From positions 1-39,570 of the forward strand of contig JAUCBJ010001252.1 in the NCBI GenBank assembly GCA_032718475.1: 39,570 nucleotides of DNA. The letters run 5' to 3'. The notes below the pieces were generated by a model. It saw only the letters and a program-made list of their open reading frames with translations. It had not been told where the DNA came from and searched no databases. Shown here piece by piece: positions 1-13,068 of the stretch. Both the position numbers and the translations under genes were made by a program. How positions within the stretch are numbered: the stretch's first letter is position 1; every line of letters starts with the position of its first letter. The DNA comes from Nemertoderma westbladi (Eukaryota; Xenacoelomorpha; Nemertodermatida; Nemertodermatidae).

Positions 1-180
1 ACGAACGTGTCGTTCTGTCGTTCTGTCGTTCTGTCGTGTTCAATTTTAAACGTTAATAACTCGGCCAATCTTTGATGAAATCTATCCAAACTTGGTACAC
101 ATGTTGTTTGGCAAAAGTTTAGAAATTTTCCAAGTAGAATTTCAGTGTGGCCTTCGAGAAGCTAAGATAATAGCAGTTAA
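1..180 (-). repeat. Dispersed repeat family A, inverted copy
   Basis: Read on the minus strand, this stretch matches 24300-24460 and 26810-26955: a segment containing ACCAAGTTTGGATAGATTTC, then GCCGAGTTATTAACGTTTAA, then a GACAGAACGACA end. The end is expanded here to three CGTTCTGT units (about 8-37). The first eight bases already belong to the sequence that follows this end at 24456, so another part of the same unit probably lies to the left of the window. Other members are at 3839-4010 and 14236-14400 (+). Superfamily not recognised. Confidence 0.8.
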
Positions 181-1029
181 TTAGTTAATTAAGTTATTAC
201 GGTAAAAACACCATTTTCAACCTGCCTGTTAAAGGAAATTAATTGTTTTACAGTATAAGATTTAAATAATTATAATTAAAAATTATACAGATGTAATCCA
301 CATACTCCATTCTATTATAGTTTTTAATTAGTTCAAGTGATTTGCTTTAATAATTGTGTCTTTAATTGATCTAAAGTAATTAAAACGGCAAAAAAAATTT
401 ATTCTCATTAAATACTGCTCATTTATTGGCCAACATGCTGGTACATAGATGGGATGTGTGTGTCATTCCCAGTTGCTGGGAATGATTATTGGTCAAGTCT
501 CTGCTGCTGGCTGGGAGTTGTTGCTAAGACTAACCAGAGAGGAATAGTAATAGACAACCAGTATTGCTATTCCAGCCCAGACAGCATTCTTTAAATTCAC
601 TATAAATGTTGTATTGCTATCTCAGGTGAATGACAGATATCATAACATAAATACTATCCATGGCATGGCTGTTGTGTAGGCTTCTGAAATAGTTTATTCC
701 ACAATGTATATGTCTGGTTATTTTTTAATTGAATTTTTGCAAAGTAGTAAAATTAATGTTCTTAAAAATAATATTATTATTTTATATGTAACCTAGGAAA
801 TTAGCTACATTTTTTCGCTGCAGCTTTAAGAGTGTACATTAATTTAATATTATTTCAATACCCATATTACTACATCGGCATAAGATGCGTTGGCGTTGTA
901 TCACACATCTCCACATATCACACATATCCACATAGATGTATCAACAGTTACTCGCACAGTTTCGAAACTTCGCATAGTTATAACTGTATAAAGATCGTCA
1001 GTCTGCGTTTAGGAAAAATATTTTATAAC

Positions 1030-1262
1030 AAAACAGGACAAGCGACGAGCGCAACGAGGCATATAATGAAGACGAGTACTGCGTTGACTAAATTATTATA
1101 TAAACCACCTGGCTTCACATATTGATCGCATCCCTAGTTATTATTATTATAAAGAACGTCCTAGCCTGCGTTTAAGAAATATATTTAAATACAAAACAGG
1201 ACGAACGCAACGAGGCTTATAATGAATACGAGTACTGCGTTTATTATATTCCTATAAACCAC
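1030..1262. repeat. Two partial tandem copies of a roughly 95-bp segment
   Basis: Two diverged copies share an ACAAAACAGGAC start, a GCAACGAGGC core, an ATGAAGACGAGTACTGCG-like stretch and a TATAAACCACCTGGCTT end (about 1030-1128 and 1192-1262). The same sequence lies near 21290-21365 and 24728-24800, at the tail of the repeated CxxC open reading frame, so these are fragments of that repeat. Confidence 0.65.
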
Positions 1263-1527
1263 CTGGCTTTGCATATTGAACGTGCGATTGGAAATAAGTT
1301 CGTGCTACCCTTCCGTGGGTGGTAGATGTCGCGGTTATGTATTGGTGGTTGGGAAGGGTGGGGGGGGGGGGGGGGATTAAAAGGGGTGAACACGTACTGT
1401 CCCCCTTTCTTTGATTGATTGGTGGTGTGGGTAAATTTCTCAAAACCTGATTTTGTGATACAGTCGCTCAATTTTAATTTGTATCTCATAACTGGGCCTC
1501 GTAATGCGCGAAGGCCCCACGAACGTG
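1137..1527 (-). repeat. Inverted copy of the start of the 21-kb duplicated unit
   Basis: On the minus strand this matches 21020-21412 and 24458-24850, beginning CACGTTCGTGGGGCCTTCGC and including the CAGTACGTGTTCACCCCTTT stretch. A homopolymer tract (16 G at 1360-1375 here, C on the other strand) sits at the same place as the 13-C tracts of the other two copies. Coding capacity is not retained. Confidence 0.85.
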
Positions 1528-1823
1528 TAATCATTGCATATAGCTCCACACCTACTGTATCTGTTTTGCATTTTACATTGTAGTGTTGACCGCGATGAGA
1601 AGTAGTCAGTAGTATCAGTTTAATAAAATAATCAATAAATATTATATTGAAATTTAAAACAAAGACTACCAGTATTATATTTAAATTCAATTTTCCTGCT
1701 TTCACTGTCATTACACTGTTATCCTGTTACAGTACAACACAAAATAGTTTCATGGTGTTATAACCCTGCGTGCACCGACTGGTGCGATTTGCACCGACTC
1801 AAGTATGGTCTGGGGGAGTCCCA

Positions 1824-1851
1824 CCCCCCCCCCCCCCCCCCCCCCCCCCCC
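1824..1851 (+). repeat. Poly-C tract of 28 bases
   Basis: Longest homopolymer in the window, preceded by GGGGGAGTCCCA. Similar tracts of 13-22 bases occur at nine other places. At 22847 and 26295 they form the outer end of a miniature transposon, so this one may also mark an element end, although I could not pair it with a partner. Confidence 0.9.
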
Positions 1852-2392
1852 GTGAAACCGCCCCTGCAGGGGCCAATGTTTTAGCCAGCCTTTTGCCACT
1901 ATAGTGGGCGTCTGCACTGCTGGACTATCATACGACGGACATTACATGTTTTCACTTTTCATTTCCGGTTACCTAGCTATGTTTTCACTGTAATGTAGAT
2001 TGTTCTTGGGAACACGCGACCTTCCGTATCGTTGCCAAGTTTTCACTACCATTAACCATTAATCGAGACCAATAACAGCTAGAGCTAAGAGCCCTATTTC
2101 AGTTAGTCAGTATCATAAAACAACACGGACTTTGAAATCAGGATGCTGCTAACAGTCAGTCACACTTGGTTTCTTTCTAAACTGAAACATGAAACTTATG
2201 AGAACCGGCCTTATATAGTGTGATCTCATTTAATTAAAGGTATAATTCAATCCCATGAAGTATGCGTTTCAGATCCTGTGTTTTAAATAAATAAAAAGTT
2301 TGTTCATTTATCTTCATTTTACGGTATTTTTTAAAGGTCTAGGTATCTGTAATAAATTTAGCCAAAGGCTAATAATATTTGAAAATTATCCG

Positions 2393-3739
2393 ATGAGCGA
2401 TTATCCTAGTATTTCGGAACACATGTGTTATATTCTACTCGGAGTGTTAGGGCTTTTGGGGCTGGTAAGTGCCGGTTGCTATTCCTTCTACTTTCGGCCC
2501 AGGAAGCAACAATGTTGCAAACAACGTGACGTCATAATTAAAGACATGAACAAAGGTAAAGGCGTTATATCCGATAAACATTGGTCTCGATCCATAGCCA
2601 ATCGGGGCGTAGGTCGTGTGTTCGGATTGGCTAATATCTTTGTTATCGACGATGGTGATAAATCATATAGGAAGGCGGCTACTCCTATTTTTAAACGTGT
2701 CCTGGATAAAAATCATAAAGAAAACATTGCGGCAAAAGCGAATGAGGTTGTAGTTATTGCATTGGATAATATTGACATTGCCGCTGACGGCACATTAAAT
2801 TTAGTTAAATTCACTCAATTTATTGTCCTTATTACTTTCTCGGAGTCATTCCTGGGGGTGGAGGGATTGCGTATTAAAGACCGTGCATTACAAGTGGCGA
2901 CCCTGATCAATGACCTGTGGTCGTTGAAGAACATATCGGATGCAAATAAATCCGATGAAGTTGCTGGTAAACGTAAAACATTGAACATGATTCTCGGCCA
3001 ATGCGGGGCCGCGGACCCTCACAATGTTTGGAAACCTTTATGTGAGGTCACCCGTAACAAAGTTCAGAGTGACCTTAATAGTAAAGGAGGAATCTTCAAC
3101 TGGATTCTGTCGTTACGTAAGTTGTTTAACAAGTCTTCCTCACTGCGCGGCTACGCAGCGGCGGAAGATGACGTCACAAACCTACTAAATGTAATCATCC
3201 CCGGATATGAGACGATGTGGCGAAGTGTTTTTAATCTTCTAGTTGAGGTCTCGCGGAGACCGGAAGTGCGAACTGACGTCATAGACGAGATCGTTAGCGA
3301 CCAGTTGGGATGCTGTCCACTCCTGATTGGTTGTATCTACGAAACACTGCGACTCTACCCCCCGACCAAATCAATACAGCGCGTTGCCATGGATACAAAC
3401 AATGACGTTCTACCTGGGACCTGCTGCGCGGTCGACGTTGTATCAATTAACCGGAACCCCTTTGATTGGCCCCGACCGAAGGTCTTCGATCCTTGTCGTC
3501 ATGGTAACCCAGTAAACGGATCCCGATTTCGTTCTCGGACTTTAACTTTCGGTTGCTTCCCGAATCGCTGCATCGCTTCCACCGGTTACGCTGTTGATTT
3601 CATCGATCGATTAGCTAGGGCAACGCTTAGTTACTTAGAGTTGGAGTTGCCAACCACTTTGCAGGTCGACAAAGATGGATTGCTTATTAACAGCCGCAAT
3701 ATTTACAATAAACTACGTGTCAATTACAAATTGATTTAA
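2393..3739 (+). CDS. Cytochrome P450-like protein, single exon, atypical heme loop
   Basis: Encodes 448 residues from the first in-frame ATG. The frame is open upstream of it but has no earlier ATG. P450s are heme-thiolate monooxygenases, and microsomal ones are held in the ER by an N-terminal helix; residues 10-30 (CYILLGVLGLLGLVSAGCY) fit such an anchor. Family marks in order: an I-helix-like G271-Y-E273-T274, the K-helix ExxR at E317-T-L-R320 followed by LYPP, a degenerate PERF region (FDPCR), and the Cys-ligand loop F386-G-C-F-P-N-R-C393-I-A. Cys393 is in the correct place seven residues after Phe386, but the conserved Gly (F+3), Arg (F+5) and final Gly are Phe, Asn and Ala. Length is slightly below the usual 480-520. 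No intron is seen. A TATATAG lies about 175 bp upstream, and a poly(A) signal follows the stop. Whether it still oxidises a substrate is uncertain; subfamily not recognised. Confidence 0.8.
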   Translation: MSDYPSISEHMCYILLGVLGLLGLVSAGCYSFYFRPRKQQCCKQRDVIIKDMNKGKGVISDKHWSRSIANRGVGRVFGLANIFVIDDGDKSYRKAATPIFKRVLDKNHKENIAAKANEVVVIALDNIDIAADGTLNLVKFTQFIVLITFSESFLGVEGLRIKDRALQVATLINDLWSLKNISDANKSDEVAGKRKTLNMILGQCGAADPHNVWKPLCEVTRNKVQSDLNSKGGIFNWILSLRKLFNKSSSLRGYAAAEDDVTNLLNVIIPGYETMWRSVFNLLVEVSRRPEVRTDVIDEIVSDQLGCCPLLIGCIYETLRLYPPTKSIQRVAMDTNNDVLPGTCCAVDVVSINRNPFDWPRPKVFDPCRHGNPVNGSRFRSRTLTFGCFPNRCIASTGYAVDFIDRLARATLSYLELELPTTLQVDKDGLLINSRNIYNKLRVNYKLI

Positions 3740-3767
3740 TTAATACTTCAGCACATTTGCTTCAAAC

Positions 3768-3773
3768 AATAAA
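3768..3773 (+). terminator. Poly(A) signal of the P450-like gene
   Basis: An AATAAA starts 29 bases after the TAA stop and is followed by a second overlapping AATAAA. Position and strand fit the P450-like gene. Confidence 0.55.
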
Positions 3774-3838
3774 TAAACAATGGAGTTACACGGAACCACG
3801 CATTGATAACAACAATGCGTTGTATGTACTATATGAAA

Positions 3839-4010
3839 ATTGCTCAGACTTTCGCCAGACTACATGTGTACCAAGTTTGGTTGGATTTCATTGAGGATTG
3901 TTCGAGTTATTAATTAACCTTGAAATATTGGGATCGACTGATCGACAGACATAGAGCTTGAGATAGTGGTACCCGTATGCTAAGCTCGCTTAATAATTAC
4001 GTGACTCGCT
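3839..4010 (+). repeat. Dispersed repeat family A
   Basis: Contains GTGTACCAAGTTTGGTTGGA, an ATTTCATTGAGGATT-like stretch, CGAGTTATTAATTAA, a GACAGACA and a GGTACCCGTATGCTAAGCTC end. The same order of blocks is seen at 14236-14400 and 26830-27016. It separates the intact P450-like gene from the P450 relic. Confidence 0.75.
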
Positions 4011-4169
4011 TTTTATATAATATTTTTATATATGGAATATAGGTTTGGTGCATGACCTACTCTACTATACTGTATATAGTATGTATCTGACCTACTATAG
4101 GTCATGTTTGGTGTTTTCAGAAGTCAAATAAGCTTGAATAATTAAAGCAGAATTATTTTTTACGGAGCA

Positions 4170-4439
4170 GTGTGTAAATTTAGAAAAATCGCTGGGCAGG
4201 TGATTCAATTATTGTATATGGTCACAGGCAAAGCGATTCACAAGTCAGATTTTTCCTTCGGAGAATTGCAGTTATATAAAGTTAGCAAACGCGAAAATTT
4301 ACAAAAATGTTTCAAGGAAATTTTACGAATGTTTCCGAACTTGGAGGGGATTTCCCCTCCCAGAAAGCAGGATTATCTTGTATTAGCACACTGCTCTGTC
4401 ATCATAGTCACCTGTACGGCGGAGAGGGCCCCATTCTAA
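4170..4439 (+). pseudogene. Relic of a second P450 gene (K-helix region only)
   Basis: An open stretch of 89 codons, with a first ATG only at 4218. It contains KEILRMFP, which matches the P450 K-helix ExxR-x-x-P, followed at family spacing by an R, a D-containing loop, CSVIIVT and a closing R-x-P-F. Set beside E317 onward of the gene at 2393 (ETLRLYP to RNPF), the two align almost without gaps over 40 residues. The frame stops right after this match, before the PERF and Cys-ligand regions, and there is no heme loop downstream. I read it as a truncated tandem duplicate or a stranded exon. A spliced gene using this as one exon is possible, but no flanking P450 exons were found. No function is expected. 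Confidence 0.55.
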
Positions 4440-4481
4440 CACACAACGATGAACATACAACACACCAAAGATAAAAATTAA

Positions 4482-4749
4482 CCCCTTCCCTTCCCGTCTA
4501 ATGACGTTTTTCCGTGTTCGGTGTATGACGTATTACCTTTTTTATTATAACTAATATTAGTTATGAAGAATTAATTAGTAATAAATAATTAAAAATTTTT
4601 CCACCATTCGAACATATTTGATTCACTACAACTTTAATTTTTTCATTTGCCAAGTGTAGTTCAAAAAATTGTGAATTGTTTGATTGTTCATTTTATAAAA
4701 AATGTAGGTTCTGTGGGGCATATCAGAAAGTGGATTAGTACGGAAGGGG
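4482..4749. mobile_element. piggyBac-like miniature element with TTAA target duplication
   Basis: Left end TTAA-CCCCTTCC (TTAA at 4478-4481) mirrors the right end GGAAGGGG-TTAA (TTAA at 4750-4753). A TTAA duplication and short C-rich ends are typical of piggyBac-type elements. The 268-bp interior has no coding capacity, so it would be non-autonomous. The TIR match is short (8 bp plus TTAA), so chance pairing is not excluded. Confidence 0.5.
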
Positions 4750-5286
4750 TTAAGCTACTTTCAAGAAAATAAAAAAAAAGTACGCTCACGTTAGTCTTCG
4801 TATTACATTGATTTGTAGAGGATGGAGTGTCCATACTGTCCAATGTACCACCCCCTTAAAAAAATATAAACACGCCACTTGGTGTCCATCAATATAATAA
4901 AGATTCAATGCTGCGAAATCCTAAAGAGCTTATGGAATACAAGTAATCGTTGCTGGCTTGTTATATTGTGACACAGAAGCTCAGACACCTTCCCTCAAGA
5001 GATGGTGAGACTGGGGTCTTTTCAATCCTTGCTGGTTTTCTGCAATGCAACACATTGGCTCCAGTGTAGGCCTACTCTACTATTGAGAATTTGTATTGGA
5101 TTACGCATTGAAGACAGCGATAAATGGTGATGTAAAGGGTGGCGATAACTGGGAACTGCTGGAGAAGTAAACATGAGGTCATAACAGATCTTCTTTCTGG
5201 CAATCAAAACAAGGTAGGAGTTCCCGTGGACGTCCGGCTATGATAAAGGGATGAATCGGCCTGTTGAATTGAAGCTACACACACAT

Positions 5287-5392
5287 TGACATGCTATGCT
5301 GGCTTAACAAAAATATTTTGCCACCACCATGCAATCCACAATTGGATAGCCCAATGCAGCATGCATTAAGAATGCTATGCCGGCTTGAAGGG
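5287..5392 (+). repeat. Dispersed repeat family C, copy 1
   Basis: Shares with 27396-27500 the blocks ATGCTGGCTTAAC, CACCACCATGCAATCCACAA, CAATGCAGC and TTAAGAATGCTATG. It shows as an open frame on both strands, but the second copy does not keep the frame, so it is not coding. Confidence 0.75.
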
Positions 5393-5539
5393 AATAGGGA
5401 TACTGGACTTCGGAGAAACGAAATTGCGACAACCATGAAAAATGGGGGAGCCTGGAAGGGATGTCATATTTTACTGTACGAGCTTGCTCGACCAAATGTT
5501 AATTTGTCCCCTGCATCAATAAATCTTAACCCATTGTAG

Positions 5540-6140
5540 TTTGACCCCAACATCAATAAACAAAACCTATGTTAGTTTGATCCAGCCATAACCTATGTGA
5601 GTTTGGCCCCACAATCAATGAATCTAAACAATATCATTTTGTCCCCGTCCAGCAATAGATGTCAAAGACACCTTCAATCAATCAAAAAGTGTATGTGTGT
5701 TATGAACTATTATTTGAAATCATATTTTGCTTTAGATGATGAATTACTCAGAATATAATACTTGAAAGAATTACAAACTAAATATTATAAGTTACTTAGT
5801 ATTACTTGTTACTATTAGTAAATATAAGTTACTGATATTAAAATTAAACACATTAATACACATTAAAATCCTTTTAGTTTTATTTAAATAGAGATAAAAC
5901 CAGGAGGCTGAAGTCGGTAAAAATAAAAACAGTTATATTATAATAAGATATGATAATTTTGTTAAGAAAATGTATTTTGTTAATTGTTATTTGTTAAGAT
6001 AATGTAAAAAGAATTTGTATATAACTGTATAATAATATGCATAATGATGAAACCGTGAAAATATACAACTGCGATAAATATAAATAAAAATTATTTACCG
6101 AACCGACCAATATTTCATGATATCCGCTTTTCTTTCAACT
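5540..6140. other. AT-rich intergenic stretch
   Basis: No gene recognised. The left part (5540-5660) carries imperfect copies of an AGTTTG(A/G)(C/T)CC...ATCAATAAA phrase, a loose tandem repeat. The rest is AT-rich spacer leading to the 3' end of the polyubiquitin gene. Confidence 0.5.
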
Positions 6141-6142
6141 TG

Positions 6143-6148
6143 TTTATT
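6143..6148 (-). terminator. Possible poly(A) signal of the polyubiquitin gene
   Basis: AATAAA on the minus strand (TTTATT as written), about 195 bases beyond the stop codon. No closer canonical hexamer was noticed on that strand. Confidence 0.4.
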
Positions 6149-6343
6149 GGAATTCAGATTCAGCCATGTTTTTTACTATATGAAATGTAAACTAAAAGGA
6201 AACTTAACTTTGGAGACGTTCATCATATCATTAGATATATAGTAAGAAGTAATAAGAACATTAGGAGTAACTGAGTATAAATACTTAATAGGGTGTATAT
6301 ATGAGAGTTAGTGTAACAGATTGAGAGCAGCCCAGAAATCCAC

Positions 6344-10465
<4,122 letters not shown>

Positions 10466-10611
10466 CTAGGTTTCTCGTCAATCTTTAAATTATTAAGTAT
10501 TATATATATATAAACTACTTTTCAGTGAGGTGAAAAGTAATAGACCTAGGGGAAAATATCATATTTTGGAAACAATGGGTGAATTTTTTGGTCATATTTT
10601 AATATAATCCG

Positions 10612-10940
10612 CGTTACAGGTCAAAACGCACCTCGGTTAAAACGTACCCGATCAATAACGTACCCATATTTCGGGTATGTTTTAACTTCGGGACCCACAA
10701 CACATTATATTCATCCTAACAAAACTTGCTATAACCAATCAAATTCGTTAGTTCCGGAGATTTAAATGGAAAGGAGCAGGTTTCAGTGACGAATTAATCT
10801 ATTCAAAACAATAAATGAGAGTCAATTCAATAGCACAGGTTACAGTTTATTTTTCTTTTATAAAATTGTTAAAATACAATTGTTAAAACGTACACAGTAT
10901 TCGGGTACGTTTTAACCAGGGTACGTTTTCACTTGTTCCC
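10612..10940. mobile_element. Miniature inverted-repeat transposon, family M copy 1
   Basis: Ends are inverted and internally repeated: ACAGGTCAAAACGCACC then GGTTAAAACGTACCC on the left, and the reverse complement of TGAAAACGTACCCTGGTTAA on the right. Homologous along its length to 12448-12808 in the same orientation. It has no coding capacity and no clear target duplication. The interior holds the cassette described at 22693. Confidence 0.75.
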
Positions 10941-11422
10941 AAAAAAATGTTACTTTCTATTTGTAAAATAAATAGTTAGTATGCTATGTTTTATATTAAA
11001 CAGTTTGCCGCATAGTTTAAAAATTATAAAAAAAAGTAAAATTTTAGATTTAATTAACTGATTAATTATGCCTAATTTAATTAAACTATGAAAAATAATT
11101 TATTAATTACTCAGGATCAGGAAGCCCGTCGATATAGTGCGGTTAGCAGCATTCTTCTTACAATGTCACCATCATAACAACCAGTTGCTATGGAAGGTAA
11201 CACGACTCATAATATTAACCATTCGAAAGTGCATATGCATAGGCCTACTCATTATATAGGCAGACAGCCATTACGTTTATTACATCAAGCATTTAGACTG
11301 ATAGACAAGAAATTGAGGGAGTGAAAGAATACAAGATAGTAAATATATGATGATAATAGATGAGGTAAAGCAAATATGCTAAAATGGCATTCCGCTCTAC
11401 CTCAATGTCAATATCTAATCTT

Positions 11423-11610
11423 ATGTGGAAAGGAGTAAGTTACAGTGGCAGCGTTTTCTAACCAAAACAATAAATGAATCTAGATTTCTTAATCAATGGA
11501 CAGACGGAAAGGAGCAGGCAGGTAGGTTACAGTGGCGAGCTTTTCTAACCAAAACAATAAACGATAACAGGATAACTCAATAACATCTATGTTACAGTCA
11601 TATGAAATAC
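11423..11610 (+). repeat. Two further copies of the AGGAGCAGGTTACAGTGGC cassette
   Basis: Copies near 11430-11475 and 11508-11600 carry GGAAAGGAG, a GGTTACAGTGGC phrase and TCTAACCAAAACAATAAA. The same cassette lies inside the family M elements and in the poly-G-ended elements at 22621 and 26069. A 19-G tract follows at 11674-11692. Confidence 0.75.
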
Positions 11611-11673
11611 GAAAATACCAGAGGTGCGGATATGAACTGTACTATAGCTGTATAGGTTAATATACCGTCAACT

Positions 11674-11692
11674 GGGGGGGGGGGGGGGGGGG
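11674..11692 (+). repeat. Poly-G tract of 19 bases
   Basis: Follows the cassette copies at 11423-11610 and directly precedes the CGCGCA-rich foldback at 11702. It may be the outer end of an element of the type seen at 22621. Confidence 0.9.
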
Positions 11693-11701
11693 CATATCTG
11701 C

Positions 11702-12410
11702 ATATGTACGCTTGTAGTTGTACGTCAGGCTGCAAACCACCACTGAACCGCGCACAACGCCTGCGCACAATTTTTCAGCCGCGCAATATCGGACAATATA
11801 CCGCGCATGCACCGAAAAAAACGCGCACACCACATTTTAACAATGTAAACGAAAAACATACGCGAGTGAAGCGAGCAAAACTTTTTCCATTAACATTGCA
11901 AAATGAAAAAGAAACGCGAGCAAAACTCAAAGTGAAGTGAGCGAAATTTTTTCATTCTAACAGTGCAAAATGAAAAAGAAACGCGATCAAAACTCAAAGT
12001 GAGCGAATTTTTTTCATTCTAACAGTGCAAAATGAAAAAGAAACGCGAGAAAAACTCAAAACAGCAAAGAGAGCGAAATTTTTTCATTCTTGACAGTGCA
12101 AAATGTAGAGAAACGCGAGCGAAGCGAGCGAAATTTTTTGTGGCAAATTATTTTTCTCACTTTGAATGCATGTAAACTTTTTTACGCCTCATCCACCTGT
12201 ACCCAGGTACCCCTGTACGCGCACTTTACGACTTTTGAACTTTTGCACAGAATACTGCGCACTTTTGTTGTCTTTCACATAATTTCGCGCACTTTTATTT
12301 CAATTCCGCGCACTTTTACCGCGCATTATTTCAAATACGCGCACAACGCGTTGCGATTTTTGCATTTCATTTGCAGCCTGGGCTTGTACGATACATCTGT
12401 ACATGTTTTT
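11702..12410. repeat. CGCGCA-rich foldback with an internal 60-67-bp tandem repeat
   Basis: The left part (TGTACGTCAGGCTGCAAA followed by many CGCGCACAA/CGCGCAAT phrases) is mirrored by the right part (CGCGCACTTTTA phrases, then TTTGCAGCCTGGGCTTGTAC). Between them, about 11840-12135, is a tandem repeat with four to five units of 60-67 bp reading GCAAAATGAAAAAGAAACGC, then CTCAAAGTGAAGTGAGCG, then TTTTTTCATTCTAACAGT. Open frames here only reflect the repeat and the lack of stops. Likely a non-autonomous mobile element. Confidence 0.6.
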
Positions 12411-12447
12411 GACCCTTCAGTCCAGTCATTTACTACAACATCGGAAC

Positions 12448-12808
12448 GGTAACAGGTCAAAACGTACCCGAACAATAACGTACCGATTTTCTGGTATACG
12501 TTTTAACTTAGACAACACATTATAGCAGTATACTGGTATAGTCATCCTAACAAAACTTGCTACAACCAATCAATATCGTTAGTTCCGGAGATTTTAAGGG
12601 AAAGGAGCAGGTTACAGTTACGAATTAATCTAACCAAAACAATAAACGAGTCAATAGCGCAGGTTACAGTTTATTTTTGCTATTTATTTTTGTACTACCA
12701 AAACTTAACTAACTGCCTAATGCATCATTGTTAAAACACCCAGTATTGGGTACGTTTTTGTTCGGGCATCGGGTACGTTTTAACCACGGTACGTTTTCAC
12801 TTGTTCCC
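12448..12808. mobile_element. Miniature inverted-repeat transposon, family M copy 2, 9-bp target duplication
   Basis: Begins GGTAACAGGTCAAAACGTACC and ends with the reverse complement of GGGAACAAGTGAAAACGTACC. It is flanked on both sides by CATCGGAAC (12439-12447 and 12809-12817), a perfect 9-bp duplication. Nine-bp duplications with G-initial inverted ends are usual for Mutator-like elements, so I infer a Mutator-like MITE. No transposase. It is a relative of 10612-10940. Confidence 0.75.
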
Positions 12809-13068
12809 CATCGGAACATTTTAATTAAAAATTACTACGGCCTAAATTCTGAAATTCGAACCAATAAATAATATGGTTCGTTCACAAACCAGGAAAGTAA
12901 CACAGAAGTATGCAGATTACAGTAGGCCCTGCCTTATACTGTTATAATTGCACACAGCAGTATTGGATTGGAACGGAATGCCTTCCACATCCACATACTT
13001 CTGACTTAGGCCTATAGTCAGTTAGTTCAGTAGTTTGTAGTATTCAAGTTATAGCAGTATAGTCCTGT

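Noticed and set aside
463-485. Hairpin TCATTCCCAG-TTG-CTGGGAATGA considered as a small-RNA precursor
   Set aside because: A 10-bp stem is too short for a microRNA precursor and the flanks do not extend the pairing.
832-1125. 97-codon frame near the left end
   Set aside because: No ATG start, runs through a repeat fragment shared with 21 and 24 kb, and has no recognisable domain.
1244-1711. 155-codon minus-strand frame
   Set aside because: Crosses the inverted copy of the duplicated repeat and its poly-G tract (read as a Pro run). The other repeat copies do not keep the frame.
10501-10516. TATATATATA as a TATA box of the polyubiquitin gene
   Set aside because: It is a simple AT repeat only about 50 bases from the start codon, and cannot be told apart from microsatellite DNA.
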